This document shows positions 14,501-26,710 of a stretch of DNA of 64,000 nt, in pieces. The DNA is from Luscinia megarhynchos (taxonomy: Eukaryota; Chordata; Aves; Passeriformes; Turdidae): assembly GCA_034336665.1 (NCBI GenBank), contig CM067592.1:40537735-40601734 (forward strand), read 5' to 3'. A program made the translations under genes and the position numbers. Numbering within the stretch: position 1 is the first letter of the stretch; every line of letters begins with the position of its first letter. The notes below the pieces were generated by a model that saw only the letters and a list, made by a program, of their open reading frames with translations, did not search any database and was not told the DNA's origin.

Positions 14501-15867
14501 CTGGATAAAATTGAGGCAATGCTTTGGAGGGAGGGTCTCATCACCAATGATGAATCCCTTAGAATATTTCTTTCTTTCTACCAAAATCATAAGATAGTAA
14601 TTTTGTTGATTAGAACTTAACTAATCTGAATACATTGCTGTTTGCAGAAAATGCTTCCCAGTAATTATCATACTAAAAGCTCAGATGGCTTGCAGAAAAC
14701 ATCCATTTTCTTCCTCTTTTTCCAAAAGCCATACTAACTTCATCAATGCTGTAGGAGGATCACTACTTCTCAGCTGATATTTTCTCAGTAGTGATTTTTC
14801 TCAAGCTAGTCTTTGAAATATTGCTGAATTACATGCAATTCAGATTCCCAGAAAAAATAGTCTGTCTTCCCTGCAATAATTACATTTCTAGATACTGACA
14901 GGCACTGCTGAACTGTTGAGAGAGCATGAGGTCTCAGGAAATGCAGTGTCTGCTCAGTACTGTATTTTCCAGCCACTGTGCTTTCTGATCTCTATTCCCA
15001 GCTCCCACCACAGCTCAGCAATTTGACATCTCTGTCTATACTTCCAGACATGTCTTTTTAAGCCTTAAAAATCTGTGTGTTTTGATTGACTGAAAATATC
15101 TATATTGTGTTGATATTTCAATATTGAAGATATAGCTGATTTTTTTTTTATCTTGTCCACTCCTCTTCTTATAGTAGATTTTAATTGTTTTTCCAGTCCT
15201 TATTGTATTATGGAAATGAATTTTTCCTAGCTAAAAAAATTATTTTAAATATTTTTCCAATCCTAACGGACAGAAAGACTACTGTAAATGTATCTGCCAT
15301 AGAAATAGTGGTTAACTTTGTGCATTCCTTTGTTTCTGATGCAACACTGAAACAAATTCTTAGCAAGCCCCTTGTCAACTTACTGGCAGAGTAAAGCTAT
15401 TTGGTAGGCAGCTGATAGATCAAAGGCTCTCTTTGGGTAACTACTCAATACTTTTTAATCAACACATCTCAAGATTTAGGCTATTCTATCAGACACCCTG
15501 GCTGTGCAGGAGGGATCAAAGTAATACAGAGATTATTTATAAAAATGTTGGGAAGGGAGAGCATCAATGGCCATCAAGACTGGAGATGCACAGAGAGAAT
15601 TATCTGTGAAATCAGCAAAAGAACTTCACAGCCATTTACAAGTTTCAGCCTGTACAGGAAATACCCTGAAGTCCTTAGCAATTCATTATAACTTCTTCAA
15701 AATTTACTGTTCACATTTTTTTTTCCTTACCAAAAAATTAGCTGAAATGGATATTTCTTCATAAGATACTAATGGGAATGTTTATTTAGGAGCAAAACAA
15801 TTGAAAAGAACATTTAAGGAATTTTGGTTTTCAATAACATTTTCAGGTTTTCTTTAAAGCCAAAATA

Positions 15868-15990
15868 ATTAAAACAACAAACAACCAAACCAAAAACAAC
15901 CCACCAATTCCCAAACCCAACCAACCAATAAAACCCATGACACAAACACACACAAAACCCCCCAAAAAGCCCAAAAAACACAAACCAAAA
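15868..15990. repeat. A/C-rich low-complexity tract
   Basis: The + strand is almost wholly A and C, with irregular AAAC, CCAAAC and CACA units. The minus strand is therefore G/T-rich and gives an apparent Trp/Gly/Phe-rich reading frame, which is an artefact. Shorter tracts of the same style occur at about 7047-7092 and 2720-2770. Confidence 0.85.
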
Positions 15991-17089
15991 AATATACACT
16001 CTGAAACATTACATTTCTGGAGCAAAGAGAGAAAATTACTAGCTGCGTTGTGCCTCACCCTTCCAGCCACAACCACAACTGGAAACTGCAGAAGCTGAGA
16101 CATGGCAGATTGGTTCTCCTTCCTAGATCTTGGGCGGCTTCATCAAACTGTGGATGACTCTATGTAAGAGGATACACATAGATTTATAATTTGATTAAAT
16201 ATCAGAGCCTAATTTAGAAACAATCCCTCTGAATAATTTTTTAAAGTATTAAAATTTCATTTCAGTTAAAGGCTTACTTGTCTTTATTCTGTGTTCAGAA
16301 GAGATACTGAACTAGAATTTAATTTATTAATTTTCCCAGAATAGTAGAGCACAAAGTTTCTTTTGCTTTTGTGTTAGTGAGTTCTCAGTAATAACTCAAG
16401 TAGCCAAATTTTAAGACTTAGTTCTTCTAGTGTTGGAATCTTTGGCCCAGGAAATTGTTAGTCTTATTAGCCCTTGCTATTCGTTCTGCTCTGTATTGTT
16501 CTGAGAATAGTGAACTCACTTCATTAAGAGAGAGAACATATGTTGGGCTTTGTATGAAACAAACATCTCCCTGAATCCCATTGGATGAAATCCAGACAAA
16601 TCATGCATGTTTCAGCTTGCTGTCATTAATTTCTTAAAAATCTCACATTACAGAGTAAGCTGACAGTTACCTCAAGTCTGTATGTCCATGCTTCTGTCTG
16701 CATGGTGCTGGTGCCTGGGTAAGGACTGCTGAGTGCATTTGCCAAAACTGTCCTCTGTGCATGACTTGGTAGATGCCCACACAGGGAATAATCTGCCAGT
16801 TGTGGTGTGCTAGTGAGCAAGTGTGATGTTTTGTGCTCAGGGAAGAGCTCCTTGCCAGCCAGCCCATGTCAGGACCCTGGGGCACCAACCACAACCAGTG
16901 CTAGTGACTCTACCCTCTGCTCCACCCCTATTTAACATCAATTGGTGATTATTTATGCTTCATTTAAATTATTAGTAGTATTATTTATTTCCTGTTGAGC
17001 TGTCCAGAAAAATGGTCAGGATCCTACCAGCAAGGATACTTTTCTACCCGTGACTTACCCTGTTGTTCTTTCCCTTCTCTTCTCTCTGA

Positions 17090-17132
17090 CTTTGGCTTGC
17101 ACCTGGCATCCAGCCAGAGTCAATCCACCACA
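17090..17132 (+). repeat. Possible terminal scrap of the 23.8-kb LTR-like repeat
   Basis: This short segment (CTTTGG..GCACC..CATCCAGCCAGAGTCAAT..) resembles 24349-24391 of the repeat at 23755-24395 at about two thirds of positions. It is short and diverged, so the call is tentative. Confidence 0.35.
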
Positions 17133-20100
17133 CCTGAAAATGTGACCATATACATGAGCCAGACTGCAAAATGCAGTTTGGGGGAATATTTTTACAATTA
17201 ACTAGAATAATTGTAAAGGTTCTTACTCTGAAGCTGCCACTTTTTTTTTTTCCTTAGACTTTTCTAGTTTAAAAGGGCAGAATGAGACAGCAGGTGTCAC
17301 TATAATAGCAGCAAAAGCAGGAAGAGTAAATTCTATATCTTTCTTAGCACATGTTATTTTGGCTTTATACAGAGAAGTAGATCGGGGCAGCTTGGTGTTT
17401 GCCCTGTCTCCTCACTGTAGATTTATTAAAAACCAGCTCAGCTTATATCTATATAGAAGCATGAACAGTGTTTGGGAGACTGACGCTGAGAGATAAAGGA
17501 TACAATTATTTCCCTTGTGGACTAGCAAAGAGACAGAAGAGGTATTATCTTTTGGAAAAACCCTTTTGTATTTTCTGATATTTGTTCAAACCTAGAAATT
17601 TTCGGTAAAATTAAACTGAATATACTGAAAACTGATGATAAATTTTAAGTTTTGTATTTTAAACAGCGTGCCAAAAGCTTCTAGTCCCTAGCCTTTTAAC
17701 GAGACTCGATGCGATACTCAAACTTAGTGGGCTCACTGGAACTGTCCTGCCATTAAAACCTTGCCAGTGAGTTTTACTTTTAGGCTCAACCATTCCACTT
17801 TTAGCATTCATCAAGAGAAAAATCTTTGTCTGCTGTATGACTCCTGAAGGGTACTGAATGCCACAGACTGCAGCTGAAGAGATTATCTACCTATGAAGGG
17901 AATCTTGAAGTGGATTTTAATGTTTACTAAAATACAGATGAACCAGTAAACATAGAAAACAACAGATGAAACTTTAGGTTTCACGTATCTCAAAGAGAGA
18001 TTAAATATGTCTACGTTTAGTGTAAAGAGTTAAGTGTGTGAAAAGTTGCAAAAATCAATAACAGTGAATAATCCTCTATTCTTTAATTTAGGTTAAAGGG
18101 TAGGTCTGACCATCCTTGAGTTTCAAAACACTCTCACTAATGTTGATCTGAGGAAAACCTTCAGGAATATGGTCTTAACACTCAATACTGTACTAGGAAA
18201 TAAAACGCTTCCCAGTACATTGTGAAGGATATCAACGAACCTAGCAAGGAAACTACAGAATGCCTTTTGTAACGCCCCTAAGCTTCCCTTTAGTAATATG
18301 TCTTCTTTATACAAATTAGCTGCTGAGAATTGCAGGAAAAAAGAATAGTTTTATAACCAAAGCTGTATGAAATGGAGGGCAGAGAAACTAGGTTAAAAGA
18401 AATAGATAAACCTGACAAGCAGAATTCTTGTGAGATCTGAATTGACATAAATCATGCCCTGAAGTTCAGAAGAGCTGAGTTACGCCTTTTTTGTGCTGTG
18501 TCTTCATGGTGCTAGCCAAGACACAGCCTGAACCCTTGTGGGAGAAAGTGTTTTCACATGACTTTGAGTATCTCTGTGAGCATTTATATCCTGCTGCGTT
18601 ACAGGGTTAAATTTTAAATAATTGAGACACATACAGGTGAAGATAGATACAGGTCAGTGACAAATAACAGTTCTAAAAGTGGTCTGAACAGCCACAGTTA
18701 TTAAGTGTAGACTTCAAGTCACAATTTCAGTCCATTCTGATGCTGCAAATAGTCTCTGCTACAAAGAACAGACCTGGATGCTATTCTGGGTCCATGTAAT
18801 TTATCTATTCCATTGCTGATCATAGGGGCAGGATGGGATGGGAAAGATTACACTGCTGAAAGTATTTTTTAAAAGTATTAAAGTAATTAGATTAGAAAAT
18901 GTTAGTGACAAACACGGAGATAAATTTGTGTATGCAATAGTTCATTTGCATATAGGACCAAGGACTTCAACAGGAAATAGAACACTGCTGTATTTCTCTC
19001 AGATTTTAGCTTTCTGTGTACTACTTTTTAACTTTGGATGTTTTTATATCCTTAAAACATATTCTTTCTTTTAATGGAGTTACCAGCTTGGTATTCAGCT
19101 ATTATGTGTCACATGTTTCAGAGGGACCTGGTTTTGATTCAGACGCACCTTTTGTAGTCAGGCAAGTTATTATAAGCTATTGCCTGCATTTTCTTGCTGA
19201 AGAGGTACTATGTGGGCAATATCTGTTGTATGCTTCAACAGACAGCCTAACACTACCTGGAATAAAACTTGTCAGGGAAGAAATGTGTTTTTCTAACAGC
19301 AACAAGGAAATACGGGTTAGAATAAAGAAATCTGTTGTGCTGTTCTAAATAAAGTGAGTGTTTTGCTGAAAACGAATACATTGAGGGGGAAGAAGCTAAG
19401 ACATCATGTCATTTCCACATTTTTAAAATAATCAGAAAGACTTGGCATTTTTTCATTTTTATTGGCTCAAATTGTACAGGAAGCATACTAGTTACAGTTA
19501 GCAAACACTTAATGAGTTAATGAGCTCTGAGTCTAGAACTGAGGTCCATGTTGAATTGGAAGAGGTTTGTTTGTGAGCTGGGCACAAGCATTTCTGGGTC
19601 TTATTTCTCTGTCAGAACAGCCAAGGAACTGTAATGGACCAGCATTACCTGAAGCTGTGGAAATTTCCAGGCTGAAACTCTGCAAGTAATGACCTGAGTC
19701 ACAGCAAACACTCAGCTACAGAGTGAGAATCAGTGAAGGGAAGCAACAAATGTCTGCCTAGATTCCCAGCACTGCTGGAATGTGAAGAGGAACACAGATG
19801 TGCATGAATTTTCCCCATACTTTATTGAAGAGAAGTATTTTATTCTTCCCTGATTGCTTCATAATCTCCCATCATGCAATTCTAACAGGTGAAATTTCTG
19901 CAAATACATTTTTTGGCATCTTACTGAAAATCCTCTGTTAAGTAGGAATTTGCTGAAGCTGTGGTTTCAGACAATATTGCCCATGACAAAATAGTACAAA
20001 AGAAAATTGAGGTCTTTCCCTTGCTGTGGAAAGGATTAAGCGTGGGCAGTTGTGTTAGAAAGCCAAACGTTTGCCAGTAACTATACAAGGTTGCTTCAGT

Positions 20101-23100
20101 ATCCACAGTTGTGTAAGCGTGGCATATCCTATGACAGCATAACATCAAGCCAAGGCAGCTTGTTGTTGTAAGAAAGAAAAATCTTCATTTCTGAGTGACC
20201 AGTTCATAAGGACATCTTCAGAATTCAGTCTCCTCCATGGCTCATGTCCTTACAACATGTCCTTTTTCCTCTCCCTTAACCCATGCATTGTGTATATCAT
20301 AGCCTCCATGGATGGCAGTGCATTATCTTGGTTTGCCATGGTTTATCTTTGCTTCCCCTACTTTTCCTGCTATAAATTCTGTGTAAGATAGTTGTGCAAG
20401 CTGCCAAATCCTTTAAAGCAACATAAACCTGCAGACTTTGAAGAACAATTCATTAGTACCTGGTAATGTTAAGGAGAACATAGCCTTCTGGAAGACTGCA
20501 CTACATTCACAATTCAGTAAACGAATCCATAATGGTAATAGGAGAGAAATGTGTGCAGAGATCTGTGGAAGAAGCAGAAGGTAATCGTAGTGAATGCTTG
20601 AATATATATAATTAAGTGAAACTATAGTGTGAGATAGTCCATGTGTAACACACTTGTTCTCAAAATACCTGTAAACATGACTCCTTTTTGCTTCAGAAAA
20701 AATGTCATTGAAGCTCTGCAAAAATAGAGACTGAGCGCTGGGGACCTAACAGTTCTGAGGCTTGTGCAAAAGTCTTCACTTTGATCTGCATCAAAGCTGC
20801 TGCTTCAAAGTTTTTCCTAAAGGACAGACACTGAAACTGGAAAAGGAAGGGAAAGTAGTGCATGAGCCTAATGTGTGGAAGAGTCTCTGTTTTTCTGACT
20901 GCTGGGTTTCTGTGCTGCAATGAATGCAGGTGAGAAACAGGGAGTAAATTAGCTGTAATTAAACAATGCTAGCAGTGCCTTTGATTTGGCTGTTTGCATT
21001 ATTAATCTTTTAGACTGTTGGCCACAGAATCAACCCAGAGAAATACTAGGAATATTCTTTTTAAGGAGTGGAAAAGGAAGAGAAATGGAGGAATAAAGGG
21101 GAATAGTCAAGGAGGAAAACTGAATCTATAATAAACATCAATGTTAGAATGTTTTTAATGTGATATGGCATCTGGTGTTTATTTAATGTATGAACTATGA
21201 TAAAGACACAGCTCTTACCAGAATGACTTCATAATATTAACATAATTTTATTTAGTGGGCTTAGTTGTTATGATTTAATTATTCTGTCTTCACTTACAGG
21301 GTATTTATGTGTATGTAACCAAGATTCTGCTTTAGTCAGGTTTGACCTAATTATAAGTACTTCTTAGGTTTCCTAAATAATTTGTAGATGTGTTGCCTAA
21401 GAAAAGAAGAAGCAGGAAGTATCATTAAGCTGCTTCTCCACCTACCTGACTTGCCTCCCAACACTGCTTGATGAGCTTGGGTGATTACACCAGAGCTGAA
21501 GCCATCTGGATAGTGCTTCTGCCTTCTTATATAAAAGTTAAAAGAAAAAGAAGTCTGCTGAAGTTATCAGGCAGGTAGCATTACTCCCATTTCCTATGGG
21601 AATATCTCAGTTACGTGGAGAGAAGTTCTGTGTCAAAGTTTGCAATGAGAAGTACAATATGAACAGGGTATAAATTTGAAAATTTTTTCTACTAACAAAA
21701 TAAAATCATGTAGAAACTGATTTAAAGAATCAGTAGTATTTTCAAATTATTTTGTCCTACATAATCATATTTCTAAAATTTGAAGTGCAGAAGTCTACAA
21801 ACAGAAAATTGTTGTCTTAAAAACACAGACTAATTCTGTGAGATGTATGCTATTATTTTTTGAATAATAAATAAATTTTTTCAGGCAGTCCAATATCCTT
21901 CTTCATGTTTTGTGCATGCAAAAATTTGGTACAAGCTTACTTGTGAAGAAAAACAAGAGACATCTAATTCACCTTTTGAAAACAGGACTTTATTAGCTTT
22001 GTGGAAAATATATAGAAATTAATAAAGGTAAGGAATAAAAAAGACAGGAATTACTGTTTCCAAATATATTTTATAAACTTTATTCTTCCAGAAAATTGAA
22101 GTTTTGAATTTAGAAAGTGCTTTTATTGATTCTCTGTCATTAATATTTTCATTCCCAGTGTAAATAGAAGAAAATAATTACAAGCTTTGTTGCCAAAAAT
22201 GAACTTCTCCTGAATCTAGGATCAAAAATGGAACCTAACTTTATATCTATTTGAACACATGTTAAATATAGTGAGTAGTGAGACAAAGGTAAGTTATTTT
22301 TAGTAGCTCTTTGTAAAGAAGAGTAAGAATTAGCCTTTGTACCAATAAAACAACTGCGAGCTTTACCTTTGATTTCAGGTAATTGAAGAGAACAACAGAT
22401 AAGCACAGAGTCCTCTTTAGTCAAGAAACCATTATAGCAGCACTAACAGTGCACTCAGCTTTTTATTTTGTAAAGAATGAGTGTAAAAGGGAAACAGGTC
22501 TGTGTTTTAAATGAGATACTTTGTGATAGATGTTTGCTGTTGTCCTTGTAAAAATGGATTCATCTTTATGGAAACATGTTCGAAATATGAAACATAAGTA
22601 AACAAAGTAAAGTTACAAGCATCATCCTTTTGGGATCTTTTTCTTGTAATATGTGATTTTCATCAAGAAAATCCACAGTTGTCTAGATGTTTGGATGGTG
22701 CTTTGTGTAAGTTAAATAAAGAATTGAGATGAAAAAGAGCTTAACTCTTGAAGACTGCTTTCAGATCTTCCTGGGGCCTCAAGGGTGAAATGTTTTTTCA
22801 TGAGTGCTAAGTCGCTTTTCCAGCTGCATTGTGGTGTGTGGTTTACCCTCATACAGATACCAGATGGCTGTAATTTAGGGCATAAAATTTGTCCTTCATC
22901 CTGAGTCAAATAATTCATTGCATCAGTAATTTTTTGCCTAACCTAAAATAATATCTAGTGAGTCTGAGTACTGTTCTCTATCTGAATTTGGGACTGCATT
23001 TTTTTCTTGGCCTAAGGTTTATGTTCTTTTTGATTTGCAATGTACTATAACAGTGTTACTAAATGAGTCTTGTTCTAGTAAAAAGTGTCTGTACACTCTA

Positions 23101-23754
23101 TCTTTTTCACTAGCTAAAATAAATAATTAATTTCAGGAACTCATGAAAAAGCTCAACTTTTTAGAGACAGAGCAAATTCAGCAGTGTCCTATTTCACTTT
23201 TGCTTTATCCTTTCCTTCTTTAAAAGTCTACCGGTTTTTGACTTACGGCCTGAATTCAGCAGGTGATTTATCCATGAGTTTCTTCCTTACCTTGCCCTCT
23301 ATGATTTGTTGCTGTCATGGGTGCAGTGGGATTGGTGATTGCTGGGCTCAGCAACCACGTAGTGTTGAATTTCAAACCTGTGGTGCCTTCCCTGCCCTCT
23401 CCTTGCTCCCAGGATGGGCCAGGCACAGGCAAGAATGGTTAGAAAATCAGCATGTTTTTTAATGTGTCCTCAGAAAAGCTGTTTTCCCAAAATGGATCCT
23501 TTCACCCTGCATGCAAGAAGAGTTGAGCAGTTTGCTTTATTTAGAGTTCTGTGCGGAAAGAGGTGCTGGGTAACTAACCCATATAACCAGCACAATGACT
23601 ATCACAATTTTCCATTGCTTTTATACATTTTAGCAAAGACAGTAATGTTCATTGACTGCATTGTATCGTTCTCTTATTAATTGGTGCTCCATATTCTATT
23701 GGTTAAAAGATTCCATTGCTTCTTACACTGATTAATCTGCATGCCTTAGGGGTC

Positions 23755-24395
23755 TGCAGTGGGGCAGAGATCCACCTGCAGTCTGTAGAAGACTCCATGC
23801 TGGAGCAGGTGGATGCACAAAGGGGGAAGTGACTGTGTGGGAAGGTCATGCTGGAGCAGACTCCTGGCCCCATGGAGAGAAGAGCCCAGCCTGGAGCAGG
23901 TAGGATTTGTGACCTCAGGGGAGACCTGCACTGGAACAGTCTGCTCCTGAAGGATGGCACTCCATGGAAGGGATCCACACTGGAGCAGTTTGTGAAGGAC
24001 ATCAACCCGTGGGAAGGACTTATATTGGAGAAGTTCATGGAGGACTGTCTCCTGGGGGAGTGATCCCACACTAGAGCAGGAAAAGAGGAGCAGCAGAGGC
24101 AACATGAACTGACCACAATCGTCATTCCTGTCCACCTCTGGAGGCTGCAAAAAGAGAAGGTAGAGAACTGGGACTGAAGTTAAGCCAGAAATGTGTTTAA
24201 AATTTGGTTTTTATTTCTCTTTATCCTTCTCTGATTCAATATGCTGTGATGGCAATTGGTGAGTGACCCATCCCTGTTTTTATCTCAACATGCAAGCTAT
24301 TAATTACATTTTCTCCCTCATGCCCAGCTAAGGAGGAGAGTGATAGAACAGCTTTGGTGGGCACTCTGTGTTCAACCAGGGCCAATGCACAACAC
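23755..24395 (+). mobile_element. Worn LTR-like interspersed repeat with CTGGAGCAG-type units
   Basis: The first 330 bp contain a loosely repeated motif of about 30-40 bp built on ..CT(GG)AGCAG.. (near 23799, 23851, 23893, 23931, 23979, 24024 and 24072), alternating with GGGAAGGAC-like segments. The last part (about 24255-24390) reads like the end of a long terminal repeat. Fragments that look related occur at 34262-34396 (minus strand) and 17090-17132. I recognise this as a dispersed avian repeat, probably ERV-derived, but I cannot name the family with certainty. No retroviral coding sequence adjoins it. Confidence 0.6.
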
Positions 24396-25419
24396 TGTCC
24401 TTTGTTTTGACATATAAATTTAATGCAGTAGCACCATTAATAAAAAAAAATAAATGGCTATCTGTTTTGTTTTACGCCTCATCTAATGTAAATCTCTCCC
24501 TGTAGGATATAATTTTTGCTTATGTTTGTGTGTCTAGTCTTTCCCAGTCCTGCATTACTCCAGTGGTAACCTTTAGTTAAAATAGAAAGCTCGGTCCCAC
24601 AGAGCTGTCTCCTTCTCTATCTTAGCTCATTTTATAATCAGAATATTCATTTAATGGGTAGTTCAAATGGTGGAGACTGGTTCTCATTCTGAATATCTTT
24701 CTGTTTTTATCCTTACTATTCTCAGCAATACATGTATCAAAGTCTATCCCACAGATAAATGTACTGAGGCTCAGAGATGAAATTTATCCAATTAGATTGT
24801 GATGTATTTATGGGGATGACTAAAGAGCAAAAGGATACAACCTGTTATTGGTAGTAATTTTTGGATTATCTATTCAGTGATTATTTTAAGTTATTCCTTC
24901 CATTTTGTTAAAGTTCCAAGGCAACAATCTCTGAAAAAGTGAGTTAGCTTTTTTCCTATTTGAAATAGTACTAATCTTATCTGGAGCACTGGAGAGGACT
25001 GGAATCTTCCTTTGAGAATATAAAATCTGACTTGTGTGATTTAATGTTCCCTGATGTGTGCAGTCATTTGAATTTTCTTACTACTGAGATATTGTGCCAT
25101 AAACCATGGCTGCCTTTAGACAAAAATAAGCAGATTCAGTTAACTGAGGCAATTTTTGTAGGGGAAGGTGCAGTTCCTTAGTCTGGTGTCCCAGGACAGT
25201 TGATAAATGTGACACTGCAAGGTCAGCTGTCACCATTGCAGTGCAGGTTTGGTTGACTTTCATTACGAAGAGTTCCTTTTCACAAGCTTATTTCATTTGG
25301 GGTTTTTAACCATAAACTACTGGAGTGTGGGGGTTCTGGTGTTTCGGGGAGGGAGGTACCCCCTTCTCTTCTGGAGAAGTAAGGGGGAAATGGAGTGTTC
25401 AATATGAAGTGAAAAAGTG

Positions 25420-25503
25420 GTATTTGCTGCAGTAAATATGGTTTATAGGAAATACCTATAGAAAACATTGTATTTGCTGCAGTAAATATGATTTATAGGA
25501 AAT
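25420..25503. repeat. Partial tandem duplication, 50-bp period
   Basis: A 34-bp segment starting GTATTTGCTGCAGTAAATATG recurs 50 bp downstream (25420-25453 and 25470-25503) with one mismatch. The 16 bp between the copies are not repeated. Confidence 0.93.
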
Positions 25504-26117
25504 GGCTGTATGGGCAGGCAGATTCAGGAGTCACATCCTCCTGCTAATCATTCTTGTTCTCGCTGTAGGATGACTCACATGGAACTGGTATGTCCACAGT
25601 AAACCAGAGCTTTTGAGCTGTTGTGTTACTGCAGTGTGGTCAAATTCAATTCCTGAATAGTAATTTGGGAGAGGGTGTGTGCCACAGGTGTCCTGCACTG
25701 ACGCTGCTGAGGAATCAGAGGCTAGAAAGAAAGCCATGAATCAAAACAGTAGGGTCTCTTTCCTTCCTCCTGCCATTTTAAGATACTTCCAGCCCTCAGC
25801 ATCTTTCGACCCTTTGTTCAATGTTTTTAATTGTATTTTCCTTGCAATAAACGTCCCTGCATTTACTACCAAGTGAGATCCTTTGGACTGCAGGGACTCC
25901 TTGTCATCAAGGTGTGAATATTTGTAACTTGGGGTGTGGTGGGAAAGGTTATTGTTGCTGGGATGGTATGTGTGGTGGTGTAATCCTGTGGTGGTGCAGT
26001 CCTGGGTATCCGGATCCTTTCACACAGATAACTTAAAGATTTCACTTCCTTGAGATGAGCACTGTGAAACTGAACCTATTTGATTTTCCTCACGCAAAAG
26101 TTATGTGGAGAATATAT

Positions 26118-26153
26118 GGTCTGGTTAATAGTGAAGGTCTGGTTAATAGTGAA
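26118..26153. repeat. 18-bp perfect tandem duplication
   Basis: GGTCTGGTTAATAGTGAA is present twice head to tail with no mismatch. Confidence 0.96.
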
Positions 26154-26300
26154 GTAAAAGAATCAATGAGGACCTATGAGAAAGTTCCAAAAACATACCA
26201 CATAGGAGACTATCCCTTTGGTTTTGCTCTTTTGTTTTTAGCAACAAAAACCTCTTATTTAAGAGAGATTAAATAAATTGGCAATGAGTTGTATCCATAA

Positions 26301-26710
26301 CCATGGGCATACACCACAACTTGGTGGAAAGGCCCTGGGGGTGCTGGTCAACAGTGGCTGAACATGAGCCAGCTGTGCCCAGGTGGCCAAGAGTGCCAAT
26401 GGCACCCTGGCCTGAATCAGGACTAATGTGGGCAGCAGGACCAGGACAGGGATTGTCCCCCTGAACTTGGTGCTGGTGAAACTGTACCTCAAATCCTGTG
26501 TCCAGTTCTGGGCCTCCGAGTTCAAGGAGAACTTTGAAGTGCTAGATCATGTCCACAGAAGGGCAACAGAACTGGTGAAGGGTCCAGAAAGTGTGCAAAA
26601 CCCATGTAGATGTGATGCTTAGGAGTGTGATTAATGATGGTCCTGGCAATGCTGGATTAATGACTGGACTTGATCTTAGAGGTAGTAACCTAAATTATCC
26701 CATGGTTCTA
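26301..26710 (+). mobile_element. CR1 LINE 3' fragment, internally deleted
   Basis: The sequence carries the typical 3' part of CR1 elements: a segment ending in the reverse-transcriptase tail (GTCCAGTTCTGGGCC..TTCAAGGAGAACTTTGAAGTGCT, near 26500-26545), then AACAGAACTGGTGAAGGGTCC, then a jump to the 3' UTR end (GGACTTGATCTTAGAGGTA..AACCTAAAT). The interval between these parts is much shorter than in the CR1 copies at 56 kb and 61 kb, so an internal deletion near 26600-26640 is likely. The usual terminal ATTCTRTG repeat has decayed. Coding capacity is lost. Confidence 0.8.

Larger units (their letters stand above)
8594..23754. other. Long unique non-coding stretch
   Basis: Apart from the small items listed separately, I find nothing to annotate in these 15 kb. 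The longest open frame is 133 codons (10045-10446, +), matches no family I know, and is about what chance allows in 64 kb read in six frames. A GC-richer patch with CpG-poor sequence lies at about 10690-10960. A near duplicate of GGCACAGGATTAAGG occurs twice at about 11648-11692. Low-complexity A/C-rich DNA is at 15868-15990. Confidence 0.6.
24396..26300. other. Unique non-coding DNA
   Basis: No gene is recognised. A 50-bp-period partial duplication at 25420-25503 and an 18-bp tandem duplication at 26118-26153 are listed separately. An AATAAACG poly(A)-signal-like site lies near 25846, in a stretch that could be an LTR remnant. That idea is not supported well enough for its own entry. Confidence 0.55.

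Noticed and set aside
23790..24080. CRISPR-like array
   Set aside because: Repeat units are degenerate and unevenly spaced, and the context is vertebrate interspersed repeat DNA.
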